From Deinococcus sp. KSM4-11 (lineage in GTDB: Bacteria; Deinococcota; Deinococci; Deinococcales; Deinococcaceae), in the NCBI RefSeq assembly GCF_004801415.1, contig NZ_SSNX01000008.1, positions 124,001 through 188,000 on the forward strand: 64,000 bases of DNA, given 5' to 3'. Every line of letters starts with the position of its first letter. Position 1 is the first letter of the stretch. A model generated the notes under the pieces. The model searched no databases. It was given only the letters and a program-made list of their open reading frames with translations, and was not told where the DNA came from. Positions 50,244 through 59,015 of the stretch are shown one piece after another. The position numbers and the translations under genes are program-made.

Positions 50244-51299
50244 GTGCCCACAACAGAATTGAGGCTGGACGTCCTGATGCACCTTTCGAACCTGCCGGGG
50301 GTGCCCGGACAGGAGGACGCGGTACGCGAGTTCGTGCTGCGGGAACTGGACGGCCTGGCCGACGAGGTGCGCGTGGACGCCCTGGGCAACGTGATCGCCT
50401 TCCGGGCGGCGCGCAAGCCGAAGAAAAGCGAGAAGGTCGAGCGGGTCATGGTCAGCGCGCACATGGACGAGATCGGGTTCCTGGTGCGCTTCATCGACGA
50501 CCAGGGCTACCTGCGCGTGCAGGCGCTGGGCGGTTTCGACACGCGCAACCTCTTCGCGCGGAACGTGACCGTCCACACGCGGGGCGGCACGCTGCCGGGC
50601 ATCCTGACGCCGGGTGGCCGCCCGGTGCATATCGCCACGCCGGAGGAACGCAAGAAGATCCCCGAGGTGCGCGATTTCGTGGTGGATCTGGGCCTGAGCG
50701 CCGATGAGGTGCGCCGCCGCGTGCGCGTGGGCGACATGGTCACGCTGGATCAGGCGGCGCGGCAGGTGGGGAATCTGGTGTGCGGCAAGGCCATGGATGA
50801 CCGGGCGTCGGTGTTCATGCTGCTGGAGGTGCTGCGGCAGCTGCGGGGCAAGCGGCCCCGGCATGACCTGATCGCGGTGTTCAGCGTGCAGGAGGAAGTG
50901 GGCCTGCGCGGCGCGGTCGTCGCGGCGTACGGGGCGCAGCCCACGGTGGGGATCGGTCTGGACGTGACGCTGGCGGTCGACACGCCCGGTTCCACGCCGG
51001 ACGAGGCGGTCACGCGGGTGGGCGGCGGGATCGGCATCAAGGTGTTCGATTCCAGCATGATCTCGACCCGCTGGCTGGTGGACGAGTTCGCGGATCTGGC
51101 CGATGCACAGGGCATTCCGGCGCAGCTGGAGGTGCTGGCCCTGGGCGGCACGGACGGCGCGGCCATCCAGCGCAGCCGCGACGGGGTGCCCAGCGTGACC
51201 CTCAGCCTGCCGACCCGCTACATCCACACCATCGTGGAAGCGGTGCACGTGGACGACCTGCGGGCGGGCGTGGATCTGCTGTGTGCGTACCTGCGTTGA
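50244..51299 (+). CDS. M42-family aminopeptidase, 351 aa
   Basis: Co-catalytic metallo-aminopeptidase or endoglucanase-M-like protein: VSAHMDEIGFLV (His/Asp ligands), GKAMDDRASVFMLLEVL (second Asp), VFSVQEEVGLRGAVVAAYG (Glu pair), LDVTLAVDTPG, and the late His of LPTRYIHTIVEAVH. It processes peptides, usually as a large tetrahedral oligomer. Confidence 0.92.
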   Translation: MPTTELRLDVLMHLSNLPGVPGQEDAVREFVLRELDGLADEVRVDALGNVIAFRAARKPKKSEKVERVMVSAHMDEIGFLVRFIDDQGYLRVQALGGFDTRNLFARNVTVHTRGGTLPGILTPGGRPVHIATPEERKKIPEVRDFVVDLGLSADEVRRRVRVGDMVTLDQAARQVGNLVCGKAMDDRASVFMLLEVLRQLRGKRPRHDLIAVFSVQEEVGLRGAVVAAYGAQPTVGIGLDVTLAVDTPGSTPDEAVTRVGGGIGIKVFDSSMISTRWLVDEFADLADAQGIPAQLEVLALGGTDGAAIQRSRDGVPSVTLSLPTRYIHTIVEAVHVDDLRAGVDLLCAYLR

Positions 51300-51378
51300 G
51301 GTGAGAACCTGAGGCGGTAAAGGTTCGCCCAAGGCGCAGGGGCAACGCCGGGGGGCCGGGCGGCGTACTGATGGTCGT

Positions 51379-51939
51379 ATGGAACTTCTCTCCGGTCTGC
51401 TGTCCTCGCTGGGACTCTCGGGTGCGGCGGGCCTGAACGCCTTCATTCCGCTGCTGCTGGTGGGCCTGCTGAACCGCTTCGGGGTGATGCACCTCGCGCA
51501 GCCGTATGACCTGCTCAGCACGACCTGGGTGCTGGTGGGTGTGGGCGTGCTGGGCGCACTGGATTTCGTGGGCGACAAGATTCCCGGCGTGGATCACGTC
51601 CTGCACCTGGTGGGCGGCGTGGTGAATGCGGCGGCCGGCGCCATTCTGTTCGCGTCGCATACCGGAGTGGCGGACATCCCGCCGGCCCTGAGCATGGCGC
51701 TGGGGCTGATCGTGGCGGGGGGCGTGCATGCCACGCGCGCGGCGGTACGGCCGGTCGCCACCGCCACCACGGCGGGCCTGGGCAACCCGGTGGTGAGTAC
51801 CGTCGAGGACGGCACGAGCCTGCTGCTCAGTGTGCTGGCGGTGTTCGCGCCCGTGCTGGCGGTGCTGGTGCTGGCGGCGGTCGTGGTGTTCGGGTACCGC
51901 ATGTGGTCGCGGCTGGGGGGACGCCGCCGGGCGCTGTAG
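51379..51939 (+). CDS. DUF4126 membrane protein, 186 aa
   Basis: Polytopic protein: GLSGAAGLNAFIPLLLVGLL opens with the DUF4126 signature, then helices at WVLVGVGVLGALDFVGDKIPG, GGVVNAAAGAILFA, MALGLIVAGGVHATRAAVRP and a C-terminal helix pair. The conserved NPVVSTVEDGTSLLLSVLAV is family-typical. Function unknown. Confidence 0.88.
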   Translation: MELLSGLLSSLGLSGAAGLNAFIPLLLVGLLNRFGVMHLAQPYDLLSTTWVLVGVGVLGALDFVGDKIPGVDHVLHLVGGVVNAAAGAILFASHTGVADIPPALSMALGLIVAGGVHATRAAVRPVATATTAGLGNPVVSTVEDGTSLLLSVLAVFAPVLAVLVLAAVVVFGYRMWSRLGGRRRAL

Positions 51940-52098
51940 CGCCCTGAACGTCAGGGGTGGGGAGAGGCCAGCGCGGCTCTCCCTACCTCTTTTGCCAGCT
52001 CCTGTGGACACTGTGCCTACCTCTCTGTCACGTCCGCAGTGAACGGCTGTCGTGTTCCGGCCGTACGCCCTGCACCAGTCCAGTCATCTGCTGCATTT

Positions 52099-52140
52099 TG
52101 TCAAAAGAAACCTAGCCAAATGGTTGTCAGAGTTTTGACA
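52099..52140 (+). repeat. Inverted repeat TGTCAAAA / TTTTGACA at the PII promoter
   Basis: TGTCAAAA (52099-52106) and its reverse complement (52133-52140) are 26 bp apart; the second arm contains the -35 of the PII promoter, so a regulator binding both could repress it. TTTTGTCAAAA at 52096-52106 is itself a palindrome. Confidence 0.4.
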
Positions 52141-52163
52141 TCCTGCTCATCTGGCCCTAAGCT
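52135..52163 (+). promoter_or_regulatory. Sigma-70 promoter of the PII-amtB operon
   Basis: Consensus -35 TTGACA (52135-52140), a 17-bp spacer and -10 TAAGCT (52158-52163). The leader of ~45 nt carries the AAGGAG of the PII gene. This is the canonical type, unlike the leaderless promoters elsewhere in the window. Confidence 0.75.
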
Positions 52164-52216
52164 CGAGCCATGCAGGGATGCAACTACTGCAAATTGAACG
52201 AGCACAAGGAGACGCC

Positions 52217-52588
52217 ATGAAGCTCATCACGGCAGTCATCAGGCCCGAACGCGTCCAGCAGGTCAAGGAAGCGCTGTTCCAGGCCGGTATCAGCGGCATC
52301 ACCCTGTCGCGCGTCAGCGGGCACGGCGGCGAGCAGGAAGTCGTCGAGCACTACCGGGGCACGCGCGTCATGGTGGAATTCCACGACAAGGTCGAAGTCC
52401 GCATGGCGGTCAGTGAACCCTTCGTGCAGGCGGCCATCGACGCCATCGTGCGCGGGGCCCGCACCGGCGAGGTCGGCGACGGCAAGATCTTCGTGCAGAC
52501 GCTCGACCGCGTGGTTCGCATCCGTACCGGCGAGCAGGACGCCGCCGCCCTGACGCCCGTCACCGAGACGCGTCTCACGCCCGCCTGA
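52217..52588 (+). CDS. glnK: PII nitrogen regulator (GlnB/GlnK), copy 1
   Basis: Trimeric signal protein that senses ATP/ADP and 2-oxoglutarate and gates AmtB. Numbering matches E. coli PII exactly: K58, the GDGK loop at 87-90 and RIRTGEQDAAA are conserved. The T-loop differs: Tyr51, the uridylylation site, is Val (YRGTRV), and Q39 is Glu (GHGGEQ). Control must therefore rely on ligand binding, as known for Thermus-type PII. AAGGAGA precedes the ATG. First gene of the operon with amtB 24 bp downstream. Confidence 0.95.
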   Translation: MKLITAVIRPERVQQVKEALFQAGISGITLSRVSGHGGEQEVVEHYRGTRVMVEFHDKVEVRMAVSEPFVQAAIDAIVRGARTGEVGDGKIFVQTLDRVVRIRTGEQDAAALTPVTETRLTPA

Positions 52589-52612
52589 CCGTGGGAAAGG
52601 AGCAGTGACCTG

Positions 52613-53932
52613 ATGACCCCCCGATTCCCATCTGCCCGACCCCTTCTGCCCCTGGCCCTGCTGCTCGGCGGCGCGGCCTTCGCGCAGACCGCCACCCCCA
52701 AGATGGACAGCGGCGACACCGCCTGGATGCTCGCGTCAGCGGCCCTGGTGCTGCTCATGACGCCCGGCCTGGCCTTCTTCTACGGCGGCCTGAGCCGCAC
52801 CCAGAGCGTACTGAACACCATGATGATGAGCGTCGTGTCGCTCGGCATCGTCACGATCGTCTGGATGGTCGCCGGGTACTCGATTGCCTTCGCCTCCGGC
52901 GGCAACGGCTTCTTCGGCCCGCTGGTGAACGCCGGGTTCAGCGGCATGGCCGGACAGCTCAGCGGCACCATTCCCGCCTACGTCTTCGCGGCCTTCCAGG
53001 CCATGTTCGCGATCATTGCCCTGGCCCTGGTGAGCGGCTCGGTCATCGAGCGCATGCGCTTCGGCGCCTTCGTGCTGTTCGGCACGCTGTGGAGCCTGCT
53101 GATCTACGCCCCGCTGGCCCACTGGGTCTGGAACGCCGACGGCTGGCTCTTCAAGCTGGGCGCCCTGGACTTCGCCGGTGGCACCGTGATCCACATCGCC
53201 GCCGGCGTCTCGGGCCTGGTCGCCGCGAGCGTGCTGGGTGCCCGCATCGGCTTCCCCAAGACCGCGCACGTGCCGCACAACGTGCCCTTCGTCCTGCTCG
53301 GCGCGGGCCTGCTGTGGTTCGGCTGGTTCGGCTTCAACGCTGGGAGTGCGCTGGCCGCCAACCAGTCCGCCGCCCTGGCCTTCATCACCACCCTGATCGC
53401 CACGGCCGCCGCGATGCTTACCTGGCTGGCGCTGGAAAGCGTCCGTTCCGGCAAGCCCACCGCCGTGGGGGCCGCCACCGGCATGGTCGTCGGGCTGGTC
53501 GCCATCACGCCCGCCTGCGGCTGGGTCAGCCCGATGGCGTCGATCGCCGTGGGTGCGCTGGGCGCCGCCGCGAGCTTCGCCGCCGTGCAGCTCAAGCAGC
53601 GCATGAAGGCCGATGACGCGCTCGACGTATTCGCCTGCCACGGGGTCGCCGGGATCGTCGGCGCGATCCTGACCGGAGCGTTCGCCTTCACGACCGGCTC
53701 CGGGAAGGCCTGGGGCACCCAGGTGCTCATCCAGATCGTGGGCGTGCTCGCCAGCATCATCTGGACCGGCGTGGGCACCTTCATCCTGCTGAAGCTGGTC
53801 GGACTGGTCATGCCGCTGCGCGTGCCCGCCAACCAGGAGATCGTGGGGATCGATGTCAGCGCCCACAGCGAACAGGGCTACTCCGACAGTGAAACCGGCC
53901 TGGGCGCCCCCGTCTTCGTCGGCGGTGACTGA
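52613..53932 (+). CDS. amtB: Ammonium transporter AmtB
   Basis: Trimeric eleven-helix ammonium channel of 439 aa with a cleavable signal (LLPLALLLGGAAFAQ). Key parts: FFYGGLSRTQSVLNTMMMS, GGTVIHIAAGVSGLVAA with the first pore His, and FACHGVAGIVGAILTGAF with the second. The C-terminal tail (from IVGIDVSAHSEQGY) carries the PII-contact region. AGGAG lies 9 nt before the ATG. Confidence 0.95.
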   Translation: MTPRFPSARPLLPLALLLGGAAFAQTATPKMDSGDTAWMLASAALVLLMTPGLAFFYGGLSRTQSVLNTMMMSVVSLGIVTIVWMVAGYSIAFASGGNGFFGPLVNAGFSGMAGQLSGTIPAYVFAAFQAMFAIIALALVSGSVIERMRFGAFVLFGTLWSLLIYAPLAHWVWNADGWLFKLGALDFAGGTVIHIAAGVSGLVAASVLGARIGFPKTAHVPHNVPFVLLGAGLLWFGWFGFNAGSALAANQSAALAFITTLIATAAAMLTWLALESVRSGKPTAVGAATGMVVGLVAITPACGWVSPMASIAVGALGAAASFAAVQLKQRMKADDALDVFACHGVAGIVGAILTGAFAFTTGSGKAWGTQVLIQIVGVLASIIWTGVGTFILLKLVGLVMPLRVPANQEIVGIDVSAHSEQGYSDSETGLGAPVFVGGD

Positions 53933-53973
53933 CCCCCGCACGCACCACCCGTAAACCAGAACCTCCACGTCCA

Positions 53974-54008
53974 CCCGCCCCCGACTGCATCCCCGGGGGC
54001 GGGCTGTT
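53974..54008 (+). terminator. Terminator between amtB and the second PII gene
   Basis: CCCGCCCCCG (53974-53983) pairs perfectly with CGGGGGCGGG (53994-54003) and is followed by CTGTTG. It separates the amtB operon from the downstream PII gene, which has its own start signals. Confidence 0.7.
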
Positions 54009-54109
54009 GTCGTGTCTGGAAAATGTCTGGGAGGCGCTCCGGGGCGCAGGTGACCGCTCCGGGATCACGAATGGTTCGCAGTGCAACCCACACGGTGCAT
54101 ACTTTGACC

Positions 54110-54490
54110 ATGAGACTGATCACCGCAGTGATCCGCCCCGAGCGGATTCCGCAGGTCAAGGAAGCGCTGTTCCAGGCCGGGGTCAGCGGGATTACCCTGT
54201 CGCGTGTCAGTGGGCATGGCGGTGAGCAGGAAATCATCGAACGCTACCGGGGCACGCAGGTGATGATCGAATTCCACGACAAGGTCGAGGTCATGATCGG
54301 GGTGAGTGAACCCTTCGTGCAGGTCACAATCGACGCGATCATGCGGGGGGCCCGCACTGGCGAGGTCGGAGATGGCAAGGTCTTCGTGCAGAACCTCGAC
54401 CGCGTGATCCGCATCCGGACTGGCGAGGAGGACAGCGCCGCCCTGACCCCGGTCACCGAGAAGAAACTCATCCCAGAGGGCAGTTCTTAA
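54110..54490 (+). CDS. PII nitrogen regulator, copy 2
   Basis: A second PII protein of 126 aa, about 75-80% identical to copy 1 by eye: same GHGGEQ, YRGTQV (Val51, no Tyr), HDKVEV and GDGKVFVQ. It differs mainly at helix positions (IIERYRG, MIGVSEPFVQVT). It lies beyond a terminator, and CATACT sits 6 nt before the ATG with a TTCGCA -35-like box 17 bp upstream. It is therefore probably expressed separately and leaderless, allowing heterotrimers or division of labour with copy 1. Confidence 0.93.
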   Translation: MRLITAVIRPERIPQVKEALFQAGVSGITLSRVSGHGGEQEIIERYRGTQVMIEFHDKVEVMIGVSEPFVQVTIDAIMRGARTGEVGDGKVFVQNLDRVIRIRTGEEDSAALTPVTEKKLIPEGSS

Positions 54491-54633
54491 CGCGCAGCTG
54501 GTCTCGAGTGCTTACGGCTGCCGGCACCTCCAGCGGCGGCACCTGTGAATGAGAACCTCGATTTCGCCCTGTAGAACCTGTTCCTGCACGCTCCTGGCAG
54601 GAATCCCGCTCTACGCCCTCAACCGAAGTGAGC

Positions 54634-55722
54634 TCAGGATCTGGAATCAGGGGCTGGGCGGTCGGCGCTGGGGGCCGCCGAACTCGGGCTCCTGGATGCG
54701 GCACGGTTCAGCGACGCGGCCGGACGGTTGAGCACCGTGCCCGCCCGCCGTGCCATCCAGAGGCGCTGGCCGATCAGCACGATCACCAGCAGCGTCGTGC
54801 CGACCAGGCCCAGCAGGACGCGGTGTTCCGGAACCAGCATGACGCCCAGCAGGGTGAAGTACGCGATCATCAGCAGCAGGTAGGTGATCAGACTGTTGCC
54901 GCGCTGCGCGCTCAGCAGCACGTCGACGTAGGTGGGCCCCTCTTCCAGCCGCTGCGGCAGCGGGTAGGCGGGCACCCGCACGTCCCGGTGCACATCCACG
55001 ACGACCGCCGTGATGTTGTCCGGGCCGCCCGCATCGTTCGCGGCATTGACCAGGGCCCGCGCGGTCTCCTCGGGCTCGGCGCGCCGGGACAGCATGTCCA
55101 GCAGTTGCTGGTCGAACACCACGCCGCTCAGGCCGTCGCTGCACAGCAGCAGGCGATCCCCGGATCTGACCGGGAAGCCGAACAGTTCCAGCCGGACGCG
55201 TTCCTCGCCGCCCAGGGCATTGCTGACCACGCTGCGCCACTGGTGGTCGCGCGCTTCCTGCTCGGTCATGTGGCCCAGGCGCACCTGCTCGGCCACCCAG
55301 GAATGGTCCTCGGTCAGGCGAAACAGTTCACCGCCCCGCAGCAGGTAGGCGCGGGAATCCCCCACGTGTGCGACCGTGACCGCGCCCCGGTCGACCAGGG
55401 CGGCCAGCAGTGTGGTGCCCATGCCCACATACTCCCCGACGGCGTGCCGGAGGACGGCCAGATTCGCGGCCTGCACGGCCTCGGCCAGCCGGATCGGTGG
55501 GGAGCTGCGGGCATCGAGGTAATGCTGGCTCAGGGCGTCCAGGGCGAGGTTCGCGGCCAGCTCTCCGGCCGCGTGCCCACCCATGCCGTCCGCCACGGCA
55601 TACAGCCCGCCACGCGGCAGGTCGAGGGCCAGGGCTGCGTCCTGGTTTACCCCGCCCTGCCGCTGACGACCCACGTCTGTCAGAAGACCTGACGACATAG
55701 CAGGCGTCGCGGAGGCGCGCAT
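54634..55722 (-). CDS. PP2C-family Ser/Thr protein phosphatase, membrane-anchored, 362 aa
   Basis: Metal-dependent phosphatase: [54 protein letters not shown] and [12 protein letters not shown] are the PP2C motifs in order. After residue ~270 come two membrane helices ([36 protein letters not shown]) and a Ser/Pro/Ala tail. It reverses Hanks-type kinase phosphorylation at the membrane. The leaderless -10 fixes the ATG at 55722. No partner kinase is next to it. Confidence 0.93.
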   Translation of the reverse strand: MRASATPAMSSGLLTDVGRQRQGGVNQDAALALDLPRGGLYAVADGMGGHAAGELAANLALDALSQHYLDARSSPPIRLAEAVQAANLAVLRHAVGEYVGMGTTLLAALVDRGAVTVAHVGDSRAYLLRGGELFRLTEDHSWVAEQVRLGHMTEQEARDHQWRSVVSNALGGEERVRLELFGFPVRSGDRLLLCSDGLSGVVFDQQLLDMLSRRAEPEETARALVNAANDAGGPDNITAVVVDVHRDVRVPAYPLPQRLEEGPTYVDVLLSAQRGNSLITYLLLMIAYFTLLGVMLVPEHRVLLGLVGTTLLVIVLIGQRLWMARRAGTVLNRPAASLNRAASRSPSSAAPSADRPAPDSRS

Positions 55723-55728
55723 GAAGCC

Positions 55729-55734
55729 AATATA
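55729..55734 (-). promoter_or_regulatory. Leaderless -10 box, PP2C phosphatase
   Basis: TATATT on the minus strand, 6 nt before the ATG at 55722. Confidence 0.6.
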
Positions 55735-55951
55735 AGTCACGCTCTCTTACAGCTCTCCACACCATCTGCACCTGATGCCGTGCTGGCCGGAAGCCGGGAA
55801 GCGAGTGCTTGGACGGCTCAATAGATCGACAGTCGCGTCCTGGGATCGGGTTCACTGGCTGGACGTGTGGCTGGTGTGGCGTGTGTGCAGGCGAGGAGGT
55901 GGAGAGGAGCACGAGTCGGTGGAATCCCAACGCTCTGACCGAACAGATTCG

Positions 55952-56497
55952 TTACGCGCCGTCCACTACCGCCGAACGCTCACCTGCGCGGATGGCCTGT
56001 GGCAGCCGGTTCTGCAGCGGCGGAAGGGGACACGTCCAGCCCTCTCCATACGCGCAGTACGGGTGGTAGGCCATGTTGAAATCCACGTCCACCAGGAGTT
56101 CGCCGTCCTGTTCGGTCAGGGGGGCGTCCAGGTAGCGTCCGGCCCCGTACGTCTCGGTACCGCTGGTTCCGTCCCGGAACGGCAGGAACACCCGCTGCGG
56201 ATGCTCCTCACCCAGCGGCGCAAACACCGTCAGTGTGCGCTCGCCGTCAGGGAACGGCACCGTCACCGTGCCGAACGCGTTCATCTGGCGGGGCTCGCCG
56301 GTGTTCGTCTCAAGCGTGAACGGCACGGTGGAGTCCGGCGCGGCCTGGAGGGGCGCCTGGAAGGCCCACGCCTCGTCCGGCGGGTAATAGCTGAGCCCCG
56401 TGAACGCGTCTGGACGCACCGGCCCGCGCCCCGCCGCGAAATGCGCGTCCTTGCGCTGCCGGAAGTCCAGCACGGCCGCCTCGTAGGCGCCGCTCAC
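55952..56497 (-). CDS. DUF1684 protein, 181 aa
   Basis: Beta-rich protein: EAAVLDFRQRKDAHFAAGRG, FTGLSYYPPDEAW, FLPFRDGTSGTETYGAGRYL and NMAYHPYCAYGEGWTCPLPP, all characteristic of DUF1684. Function unknown. Its ATG overlaps the stop of the S4 gene by 4 bp, so it is translated from the same mRNA. Confidence 0.88.
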   Translation of the reverse strand: MSGAYEAAVLDFRQRKDAHFAAGRGPVRPDAFTGLSYYPPDEAWAFQAPLQAAPDSTVPFTLETNTGEPRQMNAFGTVTVPFPDGERTLTVFAPLGEEHPQRVFLPFRDGTSGTETYGAGRYLDAPLTEQDGELLVDVDFNMAYHPYCAYGEGWTCPLPPLQNRLPQAIRAGERSAVVDGA

Positions 56498-56697
56498 CAG
56501 TCCACGCTCACACGCTGGCCCGCATATTCCACGATGTCGCCGCGCCGCAGCTTGCGCCGCCGTCGAGTCTCGACCTCGCCGTTCAGCCGCACCTCGCCGC
56601 CCTGCACCCGGAACTTCGCCTCACCGCCGGTCTCGACCAGTCCGGTCAGTTTCAGGAAATCCTGGAGGTCGATGGTGTCCGGATCGGCGCGCGTCAT
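56494..56697 (-). CDS. RNA-binding S4-domain protein, 67 aa
   Basis: A single S4 RNA-binding domain of the YaaA/YbcJ size: IDLQDFLKLTGLVETGGEAK, then GEVRLNGEVETRRRRKLRRG and DIVEYAGQRVSV. Such proteins bind structured RNA, often on the ribosome. First gene of the pair with DUF1684; leaderless -10 upstream. Confidence 0.9.
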   Translation of the reverse strand: MTRADPDTIDLQDFLKLTGLVETGGEAKFRVQGGEVRLNGEVETRRRRKLRRGDIVEYAGQRVSVDW

Positions 56698-56703
56698 GCG
56701 GCC

Positions 56704-56709
56704 AGGGTA
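56704..56709 (-). promoter_or_regulatory. Leaderless -10 box, S4 protein
   Basis: TACCCT on the minus strand, 6 nt before the ATG at 56697. Confidence 0.6.
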
Positions 56710-56742
56710 GCAGGCCGTCCGAACTCCGCACTGGAGCCGGGA

Positions 56743-57414
56743 TCAGGGTTTGGAAGGCGTCGGGGGGGTCGGCGTGGTGGGCGTTGCCGCTGGCGTGGCC
56801 GGGGTCGCTGTGGCAGGCGTGGTGGTCGCGGGCGGGGTGCTGGCGGGCGCAGCGGCAGGCACCGGTTCCGGGGTATTCAGCTTGTACTGCGTGCTGAACA
56901 GCTTCAGGTCAGCATCGTCGATCCGCTGATCCTGGTTCAGGTCGCCGGGGAGCGCGCCCGTCTTGCCGTAGTTGCCCATCAGGATCGCCAGGTCGGCCAG
57001 GGTGATCTTGCCGTCGCCGTTCAGGTCAGCGCCGCTCAAGCGGGCGCGGGCGGCGTCGGGCGTCCACGCGCTCAGGCCCAGTTCCTTCGCCAGTTCGGCG
57101 CGCACAGCGTCGGCCAGGGGCAGGGGGCCCTGCGGGTTGAACTCGATCCGCCGTTCGCCCCCGACCGTCACGACCCGCGCGGCGACGTCCGGATTGAAAG
57201 GTGCGCCGCTGGTGCCGCTGCTCCCCAGGAACAGCAGCGGCCCAGCGCTGGTGTCCAGCGTGACCGGCAACTCCTTGGTATTCAGGGCCGCGATGGCCTC
57301 CTTCACGGCCTTCGTCAGCGTGTCGCCCTGCGGACGCAGCTTGATGGTGGCCGCCTGGGCCGCGCCTAGCAGCGTGACCGCCAGCAGCAGGCCCGCGCAT
57401 CTGAGGCGTTTCAT
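56743..57414 (-). CDS. Exported dockerin/EF-hand-like protein, 223 aa
   Basis: A signal peptide (MKRLRCAGLLLAVTLLGAAQA) and a ~120-residue N-terminal domain without a recognised family precede two EF-hand-like loops of dockerin type: DLNGDGKITLADLAILMGNY and DLNQDQRIDDADLKLFSTQY. A low-complexity Pro/Thr/Ala tail follows from about residue 180. The loops probably bind calcium and mediate protein-protein contacts. No cohesin is recognised nearby. The ATG overlaps the stop of the preceding gene, making this the third gene of a secreted-protein unit. Confidence 0.75.
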   Translation of the reverse strand: MKRLRCAGLLLAVTLLGAAQAATIKLRPQGDTLTKAVKEAIAALNTKELPVTLDTSAGPLLFLGSSGTSGAPFNPDVAARVVTVGGERRIEFNPQGPLPLADAVRAELAKELGLSAWTPDAARARLSGADLNGDGKITLADLAILMGNYGKTGALPGDLNQDQRIDDADLKLFSTQYKLNTPEPVPAAAPASTPPATTTPATATPATPAATPTTPTPPTPSKP

Positions 57415-57914
57415 TTGGCCGCCCGCGCCGCACGGATCGCGTCACGCAGCGCGCCCAGCTCCGTGATGTCCTTCCCGGCGCTGTCCTTGAGGCCCGAGAC
57501 CTTCCCCCCCGTGACCGGGTACAGGCCCTGGTTGAAGCCCACCAGGGGGCTGTCCAGGCGGCGGGCGTACAGCAGCACGACCACCTCCTGTCCGGCGCTC
57601 AGGGTCGGCAGGTCGGCCAGTCCCTGGAGCACGTACAGCGCCGGTCGGCCCTGCGACTGCGGCAGGCTGCCGGCGTCGCCCGCCAGGGTCTCGGCGACGG
57701 TCAGCGGATAGACCGCGTAGACGATGCCGCCCTCTGTAACGGTCGTGGCCGTGCCCAGTGTGGCGCGCACGATGACGTCCGCCTTCTTCGCCTGCTGGAC
57801 GAAGGTCAGCGGTGGCGCGGTCGTCGCGTCCGCTCCCGGCACGGTCATCAGGCCCAGCGTCAGGGTGCCCACGGTCAGGGCGCGCAGGCCCAGGGTGCGC
57901 GGCGCAGCCCTCAC
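57411..57914 (-). CDS. Exported hypothetical protein, 167 aa
   Basis: Not recognised. It has a signal peptide (TLGLRALTVGTLTLGLMTVPGADA), then VQQAKKADVIVRATLGTATT, VVVLLYARRLDSPLVGFNQG, YPVTGGKVSG and ITELGALRDAIRAARAA. The pattern resembles short secreted domains that sense or carry a ligand, without a named family. Its GTG start (57912-57914) overlaps the stop of the lipoprotein gene upstream and its stop overlaps the dockerin-like gene start, so the three are translationally coupled. Confidence 0.7.
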   Translation of the reverse strand: MRAAPRTLGLRALTVGTLTLGLMTVPGADATTAPPLTFVQQAKKADVIVRATLGTATTVTEGGIVYAVYPLTVAETLAGDAGSLPQSQGRPALYVLQGLADLPTLSAGQEVVVLLYARRLDSPLVGFNQGLYPVTGGKVSGLKDSAGKDITELGALRDAIRAARAAK

Positions 57915-58867
57915 GGCGTGTCTCCGCTGCCGTCCGAGGGGGGCGGCGTGGGATCGGGCGGATTCATGGGTGGCGTGGTCGGATCGGTGGTGGGTTCCGT
58001 GTCGGGCGTGCCCGTCGGCTCCGTGGTCGCCGGCGTGGTGGTATCCGGCGTGGCGGGCGTCGAGGGTGCTGGTGTCGTGCTGCTGGGCGTCGGAGTTGAG
58101 GGCGTGGCGTCGGGAGTGGCACTGGCTGGGCTGGGCGTGGCGTTCGGGGCGCCCACCAGTGCGCCGTCTGCTCCGCGCGCCTCGACCGACAGTTTGCTGG
58201 CGTTCAGGGTGACGGCCTTGGCGGGCTTCACGCTGATCAGCGCGATGCGTGTGCCGGTGCGCGGCACCTTGCGGAACCCGATGTCCAGCAGCAGCGTCTG
58301 GCCCTCCTGCCGCCAGAACAGCAGGCCGCCCGAGTCCGCGTTCTGCACGCGGGTGACCTGCACGTTCGCCGGCAGTTCCCACGACAGGTGGGCGGCCCGT
58401 GCGCCCCGCGGCGCGGTGATCGTCAGGGGAATGCGCGTCTCGCCCCGGATCTCGCCGCTGGGCAGGCCAGGCGTGATCGCCAGGGGCGGCAGTTCCTGCA
58501 CGTTCAGGGTGTACTCGCTGGCCTTGGTGCTCAGCGTGGAGTCCGAGGCCTCCAGCGTGAAGGTATAGGTGCCCGCCTTGGTGGGCTGCCCGGACAGCGT
58601 GCGCTGCGAGGCGTCCAGTTTCACGCCCGGCGGCAGGCTGCCTGCCGCGAGCCGCAGCGAGTACGGCCCAACCCCGCCGGCCACCGCCAGGGTCGCGGTG
58701 TACGGCTCGTTCAGGTAGATGGGCGGCAGGCCGCCGGCACTGTCGGCGAAGTACAGGGCGTCCTTGCCGCTGGTGGTCGAACCCGTGGTCGTCTGACCGC
58801 AGGACACCAGGGCGGCGCCCAGCAGCAGGGCCAGCGCCGCGCGGCGCGGGGAGGGCAGGGGAACCAT
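57911..58867 (-). CDS. Lipoprotein with He_PIG-type Ig domain, 318 aa
   Basis: MVPLPSPRRAALALLLGAALVSCG is a lipoprotein signal with lipobox LVSC. Next comes a putative Ig domain of He_PIG type (PYSLRLAAGSLPPGVKLDAS; TLSGQPTKAGTYTFTLEASD). A second beta domain follows (IPLTITAPRGARAAHLSWEL). The last ~90 residues are a Pro/Thr/Asp-rich tail. First gene of the three-gene overlapping unit; the start at 58867 follows a leaderless -10. Confidence 0.8.
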   Translation of the reverse strand: MVPLPSPRRAALALLLGAALVSCGQTTTGSTTSGKDALYFADSAGGLPPIYLNEPYTATLAVAGGVGPYSLRLAAGSLPPGVKLDASQRTLSGQPTKAGTYTFTLEASDSTLSTKASEYTLNVQELPPLAITPGLPSGEIRGETRIPLTITAPRGARAAHLSWELPANVQVTRVQNADSGGLLFWRQEGQTLLLDIGFRKVPRTGTRIALISVKPAKAVTLNASKLSVEARGADGALVGAPNATPSPASATPDATPSTPTPSSTTPAPSTPATPDTTTPATTEPTGTPDTEPTTDPTTPPMNPPDPTPPPSDGSGDTP

Positions 58868-58874
58868 GCCCCGC

Positions 58875-58880
58875 AGTGTA
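58875..58880 (-). promoter_or_regulatory. Leaderless -10 box, He_PIG lipoprotein unit
   Basis: TACACT on the minus strand, 7 nt before the ATG at 58867. Confidence 0.6.
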
Positions 58881-59003
58881 CGCGGCGGCGGGTGCGTGCC
58901 CGGTGAGGACGGCATGATGTTCCGCAGGTGCGCTGGCAGACGGGGCATCGGGCGTGTCCAGCACAGTGCGCCCGCCGGCACGCTTCACGCCGGGTGCCTG
59001 CAC

Positions 59004-59009
59004 TAGACT
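59004..59009 (+). promoter_or_regulatory. Leaderless -10 box, M16C peptidase
   Basis: TAGACT, 6 nt before the ATG at 59016. Confidence 0.6.
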
Positions 59010-59015
59010 TCCGGG

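Noticed and set aside
52736..53974. 412-codon frame antisense to amtB
   Set aside because: Gly/His/Arg-rich shadow of a conserved transporter gene.
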